From: Alphaproteobacteria bacterium
Lineage (GTDB): Bacteria; Pseudomonadota; Alphaproteobacteria; UBA7985; JAUIBT01
DNA: 64,000 nt
Reading direction: 5' to 3'
Assembly (NCBI GenBank): GCA_030428565.1
Contig: JAUIDR010000006.1
Span: 22,364 to 86,363, forward strand
In this document: one piece after another, positions 18,034-26,556 of the stretch
Numbering within the stretch: the stretch's first letter is position 1
How the letters are laid out: each line of letters opens with the position of its first letter
The notes under the pieces: generated by a model
Database searches by the model: none
Seen by the model: the letters and a program-made list of their open reading frames with translations, nothing else
What the model was told of the DNA's origin: nothing
Program-made: the position numbers and the translations under genes

Positions 18034-19017
18034 ATGCAGGTTCACATCCTTGATGATTGGTTCGACACCTTGCGCCGTTTGGCCTGCTTTCAGCGCCTGG
18101 CCGAGCACGAGGTCACGGTCTGGACCGATCATCTGGACGATGAGGCCGCGCTGGCTGAGCGCCTGCAGGATGCCGAGGCCTTGGTGCTGTTCCGCGAGCG
18201 CACCATCATCACGCGCAGTTTGCTGGAGCGTTTGCCCAAGCTGCGCCTTATCTCACAGCGCGGGGTCTATCCGCACGTTGATGTGCAGGCTTGCAGCGAT
18301 CTTGGCGTCCTGTTTTGCTCAAACACCAGTGCGGGGGCGCCCTCATATGCGGCCGCGGAGTTGACGCTCGGCCTTATGCTGGCTGCTTCCCGCCAAATCC
18401 CGCAGCAGATGGCCTCTGCGAAATCCGGGCAATGGCAGATGGGCGTTGGCAAGACCCTGCGTGGGCGACGCTTGGGGCTCTATGGCTATGGCAAGATTGC
18501 TAAGGTCGTGGCCGACTATGGCCGGGCGCTCGGAATGCAAGTGGTCTGGTGGGCCTCTGAGGCGGGGCGAGCCCGCGCGCTGGCAGATGGGCAGGCTGTG
18601 GCCGCTAGTCGCCAGGCCTTCTTTGCCGAGAGCGATTTGGTCTCCTTGCACCTACGCTTGACGCCTGAGACACGGGGCATCGTCAGCCGCCAGGACTTGG
18701 GCGCCATGCAGCCGGGGGCGGTTTTGATCAACACCTCACGCGCGGGGCTGATTGCGCCAGGGGCTTTGCTGGCTGCGTTGAATGCGGGGCGGCCCTGCAT
18801 GGCCGCCATCGATGTGTTTGACACAGAGCCCCTAAGCGATGCCAACGACCCCTTGCTGGCGCACCCCAACCTGATCGCGACGCCGCATATCGGCTTTGTC
18901 ACCGAAGACGAATTCGACATGCAGTTCGCCGATGCTTTCGATCAGATCAATGCTTTTGCTGACGGCCAGCCGGTGCATATGGTCAATCCGCGCGTTTGGG
19001 GCGCCGCAAACAGCTAG
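18034..19017 (+). CDS. D-2-hydroxyacid dehydrogenase family protein
   Basis: From ATG 18034 (after CGGGAGCG) the gene encodes 327 residues of an NAD-dependent D-2-hydroxyacid dehydrogenase. The Rossmann motif GLYGYGKIA lies at mid-protein, and the catalytic Arg-Glu-His set is present as NTSRAG, FDTEP and TPHIG. The family reduces or oxidises 2-oxo/2-hydroxy acids such as glyoxylate, phosphoglycerate or sulfolactate; the substrate is open. A frame extending upstream to 17926 runs into the liv terminator and is rejected. It ends 198 bases before a DeoR regulator in the same direction and may belong with the sugar cluster that follows. Confidence 0.85.
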   Translation: MQVHILDDWFDTLRRLACFQRLAEHEVTVWTDHLDDEAALAERLQDAEALVLFRERTIITRSLLERLPKLRLISQRGVYPHVDVQACSDLGVLFCSNTSAGAPSYAAAELTLGLMLAASRQIPQQMASAKSGQWQMGVGKTLRGRRLGLYGYGKIAKVVADYGRALGMQVVWWASEAGRARALADGQAVAASRQAFFAESDLVSLHLRLTPETRGIVSRQDLGAMQPGAVLINTSRAGLIAPGALLAALNAGRPCMAAIDVFDTEPLSDANDPLLAHPNLIATPHIGFVTEDEFDMQFADAFDQINAFADGQPVHMVNPRVWGAANS

Positions 19018-19023
19018 AGCCTG

Positions 19024-19078
19024 CCAGGATCTTGCTAGGAGCTTGCCAGGAGCTTGCCTGGAGCTTGCCTGGGCGGCC
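19024..19078. repeat. Tandem 11-base repeat downstream of the dehydrogenase gene
   Basis: Four consecutive 11-base units (CCAGGATCTTG, CTAGGAGCTTG, CCAGGAGCTTG, CCTGGAGCTTG) occupy 19024-19067, with a degenerate fifth to 19078. The array starts seven bases after the stop codon. It lacks the long unique spacers of a CRISPR array. It resembles slippage-generated repeats; a function is not evident. Confidence 0.85.
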
Positions 19079-19151
19079 AAACTGGTGCTTGGCGTCGGGA
19101 GCCACCGCCGATAGGGCGCTGCCCGCCAGTGCTCGCTTTCGAGAAAAGGCG

Positions 19152-19195
19152 CGAAAGCTTGCTTTATGCTTTCGAATTATTCTAATATCGAAAGC
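19152..19195. promoter_or_regulatory. Putative DeoR-family operator, three alternating half-sites
   Basis: Three copies of a half-site occur in alternating orientation just upstream of the deoR-type gene: CGAAAGC (19152-19158), GCTTTCGA (19168-19175) and TCGAAAGC (19188-19195). The last two form a perfect inverted repeat with eight-base arms and a twelve-base AT-rich spacer. Their position 21 bases before the regulator's start fits autoregulation. That the adjacent DeoR protein binds here is inference. Confidence 0.5.
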
Positions 19196-19215
19196 TCAGT
19201 ATCCGAGGAGCGGGC

Positions 19216-19986
19216 ATGAAGCCGAGCCGAAACGCCCTGGCGCGCCAAACGGCGATCCTAAAGCACTTGCAGACGAGTGGGCGCGCGCTGGTCGATGATC
19301 TAGCGGTCATGTTCGACACGACGCCGCAAACCATCCGTAAAGACCTGACTGTTCTGGAAGAGGGCAACCAGATTTCGCGTTTCCACGGCGGCGCTGCCCT
19401 GATGAGCGGCATCGAGTATACCCGCGTGGAAGTGCGGCGAGAGATCGCCCGCGATGAAAAGGAGCGCATCGGTCAGCTGACAGCGGGCCTAATCCCCAAT
19501 AATTCTTCGGTGATTATCAATTCTGGCACAACCACCGCCGCGGTGGCGCGCGCGCTTGAGCATCATGTCGGCCTAAAGCTTGTGACCGATTCGGTCAATT
19601 TGGCCGATGAAATACGTGGTTTTGCGGGAATTGAGGTCATGGTGCCTGCCGGGGTGATCCGCCGATCAGATGGGGCGATTTTGGGCGAATCGGCGGTTGA
19701 ATTCATTCGTCAGTTTCGGGTCGATGTGGCGGTCATCGGCGCTGCGGCCATTGCCAAAGATGGGGCCTTGCTGGACTACGACCTGCGTCAAGCCTCGGTT
19801 GCGCGAGCGATTATCGACAATGCCCGCACTGTGATTTTGGCGGCCGACAGCACCAAATTCTCTCACGTCGCGCCGGTTTGCATCGGCAGAATCGGCCAAT
19901 TGGATACCCTGGTGACAGATGCTGGGCGACCTGACTGGCTGCGGCAAGCGTGCAGCGATCTGGGGGTCAGGCTGGTCGAGGCCTAA
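19216..19986 (+). CDS. DeoR-family transcriptional regulator
   Basis: A 256-residue regulator with an N-terminal DeoR winged helix (residues about 8-62, including LAVMFDTTPQTIRKDL and ISRFHGGA) and a C-terminal sugar-phosphate sensing domain with INSGTTTAAVARAL and VTDSVNLADEI. Family members respond to phosphorylated sugar intermediates, and the E. coli sulfoquinovose regulator CsqR (YihW) belongs to this family. It sits upstream of the TRAP transporter and the sugar catabolic operon and is their probable regulator. An inverted repeat lies immediately before it. Confidence 0.9.
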   Translation: MKPSRNALARQTAILKHLQTSGRALVDDLAVMFDTTPQTIRKDLTVLEEGNQISRFHGGAALMSGIEYTRVEVRREIARDEKERIGQLTAGLIPNNSSVIINSGTTTAAVARALEHHVGLKLVTDSVNLADEIRGFAGIEVMVPAGVIRRSDGAILGESAVEFIRQFRVDVAVIGAAAIAKDGALLDYDLRQASVARAIIDNARTVILAADSTKFSHVAPVCIGRIGQLDTLVTDAGRPDWLRQACSDLGVRLVEA

Positions 19987-20230
19987 TCCGCAAAGACCGA
20001 CGTTTCGACAAGTCCGCTTGACGCTTGCGTTCGATTATGTAAGCTGACGCAAATAAATATGATAAAAACGAAACTCGTTAACAGATGTTGTCCTTTCCGG
20101 GATGATTGCGCGAACCCTGACAAGTCGGGTGCCCGATTTGGGCCAAATGCACAAGCAGGGCGCGCAAACAGGAAGCAGAAGAGCGGGCCTTGGCTCGCAG
20201 GGCTGGGTGACAGCTCAGGAGGTGAACACG

Positions 20231-20815
20231 ATGCTGCTGATCTTGCGTCCCCTAGTGTGGCTGAACTCGCACGTTCTGGCCCTTGGTAGGCACATTGCCT
20301 GGATGGCGTTGGCTCTGATGGTGCTGGTGATCCTGGCGCAGGTGTTCTTTCGCTATGTCCTCAATAATGCACTGGCCTGGCCGGACGAAGCCGCGCGCTT
20401 TCTCATGCTCTGGATGACCGCGCTGATGGCGCCGACAGCGATGCGCTGGGGTGGTTTCGTGTCGATCGATATGCTGCCTTCTGCGCTTGGCCAACGGGCG
20501 GGGCAAATCATGACCTTCATCTTGCTGGCCATGGCGCTGGTGGTGCTGCTGGTCGCGGTTCAACATGGCTACAAGCACACCTTTGGTTTTGGTGGCAAAT
20601 TCAACAGTTCGTCATTGCGGCTACCTTTGGACTGGTTCGGTATGGAGACCGTCAAAGTCAAGCTGCGCTATATGTATGGTTCGCTGTTGGTCTGCGTCGT
20701 CCTGTTGATCTCGGTCACGGTTGAGCTGTTGTTGCGTTCTGCGATTCTCATCATCAACCCCCAAGCAAAATTGCCGAGCGTTGGTGCGCCCAGCGGTCCG
20801 ATTGGAGGCGAGTGA
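20231..20815 (+). CDS. TRAP transporter small permease (DctQ type)
   Basis: A 194-residue membrane protein with four hydrophobic segments and the DctQ pattern (FFRYVLNNALAWPDEAARFLM). ATG 20231 is chosen because a near-perfect CAGGAGGTGA ribosome site precedes it; a longer frame from 20102 adds a non-conserved, polar leader. It forms the membrane complex with the large permease, whose start overlaps its stop. The substrate-binding partner is the third gene. TRAP systems import carboxylates and some sulfonates using the sodium gradient. Confidence 0.88.
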   Translation: MLLILRPLVWLNSHVLALGRHIAWMALALMVLVILAQVFFRYVLNNALAWPDEAARFLMLWMTALMAPTAMRWGGFVSIDMLPSALGQRAGQIMTFILLAMALVVLLVAVQHGYKHTFGFGGKFNSSSLRLPLDWFGMETVKVKLRYMYGSLLVCVVLLISVTVELLLRSAILIINPQAKLPSVGAPSGPIGGE

Positions 20816-22314
20816 TGCTCGCTCTATTCCTGCCGGTATTCTTGGTCTTTTTGTTGATTGGTCTGCCGGTCTTTTTCGCGCTGCTGCTCGCGCCGGGGCT
20901 CTTGTTGATGCTCAACGGTCAGGAGCGTGACGTCGCCTTGCTCTATCGCAATGTCTACAACGGCATGGATAGCTTTCCGCTGATGGCGCTGCCCTTTTTT
21001 GTTCTGGCCGGCGAATTGATGAACCGCGGCGGGATTACCATTCGCTTGGTGGAGTTTAGCCAAGCCCTGATGGGCCATCTGCGCGGCGGGCTGGCGCACG
21101 TCAACATCCTAAGCTCGATTTTGTTCGCTGGGCTCTCGGGCTCGGCCGTGGCCGATACCTCGGCTCTGGGGTCGACGCTCATCCCGGCGATGGAAAAGAA
21201 CGGCTATTCACGTAAATTTGCGGCGGCGGTGACGGCAGCCAGTTCGGTCATCGGGCCCATCATCCCACCGTCGGGCATCATGATTATCTATGCCTACGTG
21301 ATGGGGGAGAGCGTTGCCGCCCTATTTTTGGCCGGAATTGTGCCGGGCATTATGGTCGGCCTAGGTCTCATGGTGATGGTACGCTTGTTGGCTGATCGCT
21401 ATGACCTGCCCAAAGCTGAGCGTATTGTTAGTCCCAATCAGACCATCAGCGCGCTTGAATCCTGGGTCTCCTTTGCCTTGATCCGCGTGAATGTAGCGGG
21501 CCTTTTGATGCTGCTGGCATCGGGCCTATCTGCGCTGTTGAGCAGCCTGACCGGCTGGAATGTGAGCTGGAACGGCTGGTTGGTCTTCGTGGTGCTGTTG
21601 CCCTTGGCACATGTCCTCATGATGTGGCTGCGCGGCCAGGTCTCCAACGATTTTCGCATCATTTGCAAGAAGGCCGTCGCGCCCTTGCAGACGCCCATTA
21701 TCATCTTGGGCGGCATTTTGATTGGGGTCTTCACGCCGACAGAGGCCTCAGCTATAGCCGTTGCTTACGCCTTGTTAATTGCCTTCGGTGTGCTGCACAG
21801 CTTGCGATTATCTGATCTGCCTGCAGTCTTAGCTAAGGCGGCCTTGTCGTCCGCTAGTGTCCTCTTGTTGGTGGGCGCGGCGGTGGCCTTCAAGACCGTA
21901 GTCAGCCTCAGTCACGCCCCAGAACAGCTCACCCACTTGATCTTGGGTTTGACCGAAAACCCGCTGCTACTGCTGTTCTTGATCAACATCCTGTTGTTCG
22001 TGGTGGGGATGTTCTTGGATGCCGGGCCCGCCATCATCATTTTGGGTCCAATCTTGGGTCCGATCTTCGTCGATTTGGGCGTTCACCCGGTTCACTTCGC
22101 CATCATCATGTCGGTCAATTTGACGGTCGGCTTGGCGACCCCGCCGATGGGGCTGGTGCTGTTCGTTGCGTCTTCCGTCTCGGGCGAAAAGGTCGAGACG
22201 ATTTCCCGGGCAATTCTGCCCTTCTTAGCGGTCGAAGTCATCGTGATCTTCTTGATCACCTATGTACCGGCCATCTCAATGACAATCCCGCGCTTGACGG
22301 GCTTCGTCCAATAA
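20815..22314 (+). CDS. TRAP transporter large permease (DctM type)
   Basis: A roughly 499-residue polytopic membrane protein with more than ten hydrophobic segments and the DctM landmarks LFAGLSGSAVADTSALGS, IIPPSGIMIIYA and FTPTEASAIAVAYA. An insertion around residues 200-285 holds additional membrane segments, making it longer than many DctM proteins. GTG 20812 is an alternative start, but ATG 20815 is better spaced from the GGAGG sequence. It is translationally coupled to the small permease and transports the solute delivered by the binding protein. Confidence 0.9.
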   Translation: MLALFLPVFLVFLLIGLPVFFALLLAPGLLLMLNGQERDVALLYRNVYNGMDSFPLMALPFFVLAGELMNRGGITIRLVEFSQALMGHLRGGLAHVNILSSILFAGLSGSAVADTSALGSTLIPAMEKNGYSRKFAAAVTAASSVIGPIIPPSGIMIIYAYVMGESVAALFLAGIVPGIMVGLGLMVMVRLLADRYDLPKAERIVSPNQTISALESWVSFALIRVNVAGLLMLLASGLSALLSSLTGWNVSWNGWLVFVVLLPLAHVLMMWLRGQVSNDFRIICKKAVAPLQTPIIILGGILIGVFTPTEASAIAVAYALLIAFGVLHSLRLSDLPAVLAKAALSSASVLLLVGAAVAFKTVVSLSHAPEQLTHLILGLTENPLLLLFLINILLFVVGMFLDAGPAIIILGPILGPIFVDLGVHPVHFAIIMSVNLTVGLATPPMGLVLFVASSVSGEKVETISRAILPFLAVEVIVIFLITYVPAISMTIPRLTGFVQ

Positions 22315-22349
22315 CATCCGCATAAAAGCATCCAATCAAGGAGGATAAC

Positions 22350-23411
22350 ATGCTTAAATTAACCTTAAAGGCGCTGTTGGCCGCCGCTGTGCTGGTGGGG
22401 GCTCCCGTCCTCAGCGCCACGGCTGCGGACTACACTATCCGTGCCACCGCAAACTCGAACGAGAATGATGAGGACTATGACGGCCTGGTGGTCTTCAAGA
22501 GCTTCGTTGAGAGTGCATCGAACGGTGCGATCGAAGTCGAGCTGTTCATCGGCACCCAGCTTTGCGCCAACGGCGCCGAGTGTTTGCAGGGCGTGGCTGA
22601 CGGCTCGATTGATGTCTATATCTCGACATCAGGCGGGGCTGCGGGCATCTTCCCCTACGTGCAGGTTCTTGATTTGCCCTACCTGATGGCCAACGACCGC
22701 GTGGCGGAAGCCGTTCTGTCGGGCGATTTTACCCGCAAGATGCGCGAAATGGCGCTGGCAGATTCTGACGGCACCATTCGCTTGATGACCATCGGCAACA
22801 CAGGCGGTTGGCGTAACTTTGCCAACACCAAGCGGGTCGTTCGCACCCCCGACGACTTGGCGGGACTGAAGATCCGTACCGTTGTTGCGGACCTGCCGCA
22901 GGAGCTGGTGCGCGCGCTGGGCGCTTCACCGACTCCCATTCCGTGGCCCGAGCTGTTCACTTCGTTCCAAACCGGTGTGGTTGAAGGCTCGAAGAACGGC
23001 ATCACCGACATCATGGGCATGAAATTCCCCGATGCGGGCTTGCAGTACGTAACGCTGGACGGTCACGCCTACATGGGCGCCTTGTGGTGGATGAACAATG
23101 CTAAGTTCATGGATATGCCCGAAGATCTGCGCCGCGTCGTCGTCGATGGCTTTGCTGCTCTGCAACAGGCTACCTTCGCCTCGCCAAAGCGTAAGTCGAT
23201 CCAGGCCTATTCTGATTTCGTCGCTGGCGGTGGCTCGCTCTATGTGCCGAGCCCGGCAGAAAAGGCCATGTTCCGCGAAGCCGCAGCACCGGTCTATGAT
23301 TGGTTCAAGTCCAACATTCAAGGCGGCGGTGAAATCTTTGATGCCTTGGTCGCGGCGGTTGCCGAGGCCGAAGCGGATCTGGAAGCTGGCATGGCCGCCG
23401 ATCTGAAGTAA
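22350..23411 (+). CDS. TRAP transporter substrate-binding protein (DctP type)
   Basis: A 353-residue periplasmic protein with a Sec signal (about residues 1-26, ending SATA-AD) and the DctP fold: GVADGSIDVYIS, LKIRTV carrying the conserved arginine that salt-bridges the substrate's acid group, and FQTGVVEGSKNGITDI. Preceded by AAGGAGG. The acid group seen by the arginine may be a carboxylate or, as the neighbouring enzymes suggest, a sulfonate; this is inference. The gene ends the TRAP operon and is convergent with the Sel1-repeat gene. Confidence 0.9.
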   Translation: MLKLTLKALLAAAVLVGAPVLSATAADYTIRATANSNENDEDYDGLVVFKSFVESASNGAIEVELFIGTQLCANGAECLQGVADGSIDVYISTSGGAAGIFPYVQVLDLPYLMANDRVAEAVLSGDFTRKMREMALADSDGTIRLMTIGNTGGWRNFANTKRVVRTPDDLAGLKIRTVVADLPQELVRALGASPTPIPWPELFTSFQTGVVEGSKNGITDIMGMKFPDAGLQYVTLDGHAYMGALWWMNNAKFMDMPEDLRRVVVDGFAALQQATFASPKRKSIQAYSDFVAGGGSLYVPSPAEKAMFREAAAPVYDWFKSNIQGGGEIFDALVAAVAEAEADLEAGMAADLK

Positions 23412-23644
23412 GGCCCCGGCCGCGCTTCAACCTCCCTTACCAGGGGTCGGTCCACCGCAAAGTATGGTGGTGGATCTGGCCCCTGCAAAGGGCGCCAAAT
23501 GGTCGATCCCGCGCCGCCAACTGGGCCACGGTCTTGTGGCTGCATTCGTTGCAAGGGAGACTGTGTTTGCGCGTGTTTTTCGGGTTCATTGCTTCGCCAA
23601 GACTGAACTGAAAAACGTGCGCAAACAAAGAGCTAGCAAGAGGG

Positions 23645-23660
23645 GAGGCGCGAGCGCCTC
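23645..23660. terminator. Hairpin between convergent TRAP and Sel1 genes
   Basis: GAGGCGC-GA-GCGCCTC is a perfect palindrome in the 257-base gap between the two convergent genes, eight bases beyond the Sel1 gene's stop. It could act as a bidirectional transcription barrier or RNA-stabilising hairpin, but neither side carries a proper T tract, so intrinsic termination is doubtful. Confidence 0.35.
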
Positions 23661-23668
23661 GCCACCGC

Positions 23669-24181
23669 CTAGCGAAACGGGTAGAGCCAAACCCGGTAGT
23701 CTTCGATCAAAATATTGGCTTGTTCGATTTGCTCGCGTGACATCTTCTTGACCACCTCCTCTTGGGAAATAGCCGCGTCGGGATCGCCCCCGATCGCTGA
23801 CAGGACGTACCAAGTGTAGGCGCGAACCAGGTCAGGAGCTGGCATGCCGCGCCCCACTTCATAGTACCAACCAATACCCGATTGAGCCCCAGCATGTCCT
23901 TTCAAAGACGCGCGCAAATACCACTCGAAGGCGCGCACGTCATCGCGTTCGACGCCCAAGCCCGAAGCGTACATGACACCGATCAGCTCTTCAGCTTCGG
24001 CGTTGCCTGCGCGTGCGGCAGGCAGCAGCTCGGCCATGGCCGCCTGGTAGTTGCCAGCGTCCATCAGATCGCGCGCTGTCTCTATTTCTGCCGCCGCGGG
24101 ACTGGCAAAGCTCAGAAGACAAGCCAAGCAGGCCGTCGCCAAAAAGCCGGGCTGGGGGCGTTTAGACAGGTTGAGCAGCAT
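23669..24181 (-). CDS. Exported Sel1-like/TPR repeat protein
   Basis: From ATG 24181 (preceded on its strand by AAGGAA) the gene encodes 170 residues. The first 32 form a signal peptide ending in SPAAA. The rest contains Sel1-type helical repeats: AEELIGVMYASGLGVERDDVRAFEWYLRAS and AQSGIGWYYEVGRGM matches in pieces, which usually scaffold protein interactions. The longer frame reaching 24565 runs through the opposite-strand gene and is rejected. Its start lies only about 40 bases from that of the diheme peroxidase, so the two share a divergent promoter and probably act together in the periplasm. Confidence 0.8.
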   Translation of the reverse strand: MLLNLSKRPQPGFLATACLACLLSFASPAAAEIETARDLMDAGNYQAAMAELLPAARAGNAEAEELIGVMYASGLGVERDDVRAFEWYLRASLKGHAGAQSGIGWYYEVGRGMPAPDLVRAYTWYVLSAIGGDPDAAISQEEVVKKMSREQIEQANILIEDYRVWLYPFR

Positions 24182-24223
24182 GGTTATTCCTTGCGGTTTT
24201 GGGCCCCAAAGGCCGGTGAAAGG

Positions 24224-25609
24224 TTGGCGCGAAGCAGTGGGCGCCGATCCCAATCCTGGTTCGCGCGCGGGTGGACGATCAAGCAGGCCGCCATTGCGGT
24301 TTTGATCGCCTGCGCTGGTCTGGTCGCTTTCGCGCCTGCCCATGCAAACCCTTTTCCGCCTGCATTGCAATCCTCTGATTTTCTCGATTTCGACGATGAT
24401 CTCGCCAAGTTGGGACAACTTCTGTTCTTTGATCCGATCTTGTCGGGTAACCGCAATATCTCCTGCGCCACCTGCCACAGTCCCGATCACGGCAGCAGCG
24501 ATGGCCTCAGTTTGGGCATAGGCGAGGGTGGCGTTGGTCTTGGCCCCAAGCGCAGCCCTGGCCAAGGCGCCAGCCGTATCCGCAAGCGGATTCCGCGCAA
24601 TGCGCCAGCGCTATGGAACCTTGGCGCTCGCCAGTTCAAGACCTTGTTCCATGATGGCCGTGTCAGCCATTCTGATATCTACGACAACGGGTTTAGCACG
24701 CCCGCGCAAGAATGGCTGCCCGAGGGGCTAGATAACTTGCTGGCCGTGCAAGCCTTGTTCCCCTTGACCGCTCAGTTTGAGATGGCCGGCGATCCGCTGG
24801 AAAACGAGATCGCGGGGGCTGCCTATGATCGCATCGACGCGGTATGGCCCATCGTTACAAAGCGGGTGCGGACCAACCCCGAATATGCAGGGATGTTGAT
24901 CGCGGCCTATGATGACTTGGATGATCCTCTGGACATCTCGATCGCCCATATCGTCAACGCCATCGCTGCCTTCGAGGCCCTGGAATTCCAGAGTATCGAC
25001 AGCCCGTTTGACGCCTTTTTGGCCGGTGATTTGGATGCCTTGAACGACGAGCAACGCGCCGGAGCCGAATTGTTTTACGGCAAAGCTGGTTGTAGCGACT
25101 GCCACGCGGGCGCGCTCCAGACCGACCACGAGTTTCATGCGCTCATGCTGCCCCATTTTGGGCCCGGTCGAACACGTCGCTGGGATACAATCGTGCGCGA
25201 TGTCGGGCGCATGGGGGTCTCGGATCGCTTGCAAGACGCTTATCGTTTCCGAACGCCTTCTTTGCGCAATGTGGCTTTGACCGCACCCTATGGGCACAAC
25301 GGTGCCTACATGAGCCTTGAAGCTATGGTGCGTCATCACCTGAACCCGCGTGCCAGCTTTGAAGCCTGGTCGCCGGACCAGGCCCGTCTGCCGGCGGTAG
25401 CCTGGCTGGCGGCCAGTGATTTCCTGCCCTTTGAAGACAAGCGTGAGCGCGCGCGCCTCGCCCGTCGAGCAGACCTAGCGCCGCAGCAGCTGAGCGATGC
25501 GGAAATCGAGCAAATCCTGGCTTTTTTGCATGCACTGACGGGGCGCGAGTCCATTGAGGGCCGATTGGGCCGCCCCGACCGCGTGCCGAGCGGCCTGGAA
25601 ATCGACTGA
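24224..25609 (+). CDS. Diheme cytochrome c peroxidase/MauG family protein
   Basis: The protein (about 461 residues from TTG 24224) has a hydrophobic export signal (AAIAVLIACAGLVAFAPAHA) followed by two haem-binding sites, C81ATCH and C290SDCH, the spacing of bacterial diheme peroxidases and MauG-like enzymes. RTPSLRNVALTAPYGHNGAY is the conserved segment near the low-potential haem. These periplasmic enzymes reduce hydrogen peroxide or oxidise protein side chains. The start is uncertain: no ATG is available, and TTG 24191 is an alternative. It lies 32 bases upstream of the sugar kinase gene in the same direction, so it may be read into the same transcript. Confidence 0.82.
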   Translation: MARSSGRRSQSWFARGWTIKQAAIAVLIACAGLVAFAPAHANPFPPALQSSDFLDFDDDLAKLGQLLFFDPILSGNRNISCATCHSPDHGSSDGLSLGIGEGGVGLGPKRSPGQGASRIRKRIPRNAPALWNLGARQFKTLFHDGRVSHSDIYDNGFSTPAQEWLPEGLDNLLAVQALFPLTAQFEMAGDPLENEIAGAAYDRIDAVWPIVTKRVRTNPEYAGMLIAAYDDLDDPLDISIAHIVNAIAAFEALEFQSIDSPFDAFLAGDLDALNDEQRAGAELFYGKAGCSDCHAGALQTDHEFHALMLPHFGPGRTRRWDTIVRDVGRMGVSDRLQDAYRFRTPSLRNVALTAPYGHNGAYMSLEAMVRHHLNPRASFEAWSPDQARLPAVAWLAASDFLPFEDKRERARLARRADLAPQQLSDAEIEQILAFLHALTGRESIEGRLGRPDRVPSGLEID

Positions 25610-25641
25610 TGGGGGCTTTGTATCGTGGCTGAGTTGGCTCA

Positions 25642-26556
25642 ATGACCCAGGTTTTCGTTATCGGTGTTGCCGTGGTGGATTTTGTGTTTGCGGTTGGCGC
25701 GCTGCCGACCCGTGCCGCCAAACATCGCGCCAAGCAGGCAGAAATTGTCGGCGGCGGTTGTGCGGCTAATGCGGCGGTGGCCATCGCGCGTTTGGGCGGA
25801 CAGGCGCTGTTGGGCGCGCGGCTGGGCGACGACGCGCTGGGCGATATCATCGTGGCAGATTTGGAGTTTGAAGGCGTGGATACGGCATTGGTCCAGCGCT
25901 TTGCCGCTGCGCGATCTTCGTTCAGCTCGATCTATGTGGATGACCAGGGCGAACGTCAGATCATGAATTTTCGCGGTTCAGGTCTCGGCCTTGCGACCGA
26001 TTGGATTGCCAGCGCGCCACCGGTTGATGCGGTCTTGGTCGATACGCGTTGGAGCGAGGGGGCCGTCGCAGGCCTCCAGCGGGCTAGAGAGCAGGGAGTC
26101 CCCGGCATCGTGGACGCCGAAGCGCCGATGGACTTTGAGGTTCTAACCGCCGCCAGCCACGTCGCCTTTTCGCGCGACGGGCTCTTGTCGCTCTGTGGGC
26201 TAGAGACCAGCACCGCGGCTGGCCCTCAGCTTGAAAGCGCCCTGCGCCAAGCAGGTCAGCGCTTGGCAACTTGGGTCTGCGTTACCGATGGCGCACTCGG
26301 CTGTTTCTATTTGGACGCCGGGCGTTTTGTCCACGAGCCGGTCTTGCCCATCACCGTCAGGGACACCTTGGCCGCTGGTGATGTTTGGCACGGCGCGTTT
26401 GCCCTGGCCTTGGGCGAAGGGCAGGGCGAGGGCGATGCGGTTCGTTTCGCCAATGCCGCCGCCGCGCTCAAGTGCCAGACGTTTGGCGGACGTAAGGGCA
26501 GCCCTGACCGCGCTGCCGTCATGACTTTTTTGAAGGAGAACCAGCAATGCAGTTAA
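25642..26556 (+). CDS. PfkB-family kinase, probable 6-deoxy-6-sulfofructose kinase (YihV-like)
   Basis: A 304-residue PfkB (ribokinase) family kinase with the glycine-rich EIVGGGCAANAAVAIARLGG region and the catalytic base Asp247 in AAGD (usually GAGD). As I recall the E. coli sulfofructose kinase YihV, this protein is alignable along its length, and the three residues that bind the sulfonate there (Lys27, Asn109, Arg138) correspond to Lys27, Asn109 in MNF and Arg136 in DTRW. That supports phosphorylation of sulfofructose at C1. The gene opens the catabolic operon and overlaps the aldolase gene by ten bases. A generic fructose- or tagatose-phosphate kinase is the alternative. Confidence 0.75.
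   Translation: MTQVFVIGVAVVDFVFAVGALPTRAAKHRAKQAEIVGGGCAANAAVAIARLGGQALLGARLGDDALGDIIVADLEFEGVDTALVQRFAAARSSFSSIYVDDQGERQIMNFRGSGLGLATDWIASAPPVDAVLVDTRWSEGAVAGLQRAREQGVPGIVDAEAPMDFEVLTAASHVAFSRDGLLSLCGLETSTAAGPQLESALRQAGQRLATWVCVTDGALGCFYLDAGRFVHEPVLPITVRDTLAAGDVWHGAFALALGEGQGEGDAVRFANAAAALKCQTFGGRKGSPDRAAVMTFLKENQQCS

Noticed and set aside
23882..24223. Long N-terminal extension of the diheme peroxidase
   Set aside because: The extension runs antisense through the Sel1-repeat gene, whose signal peptide and ribosome site are convincing; the peroxidase signal peptide begins after 24224.
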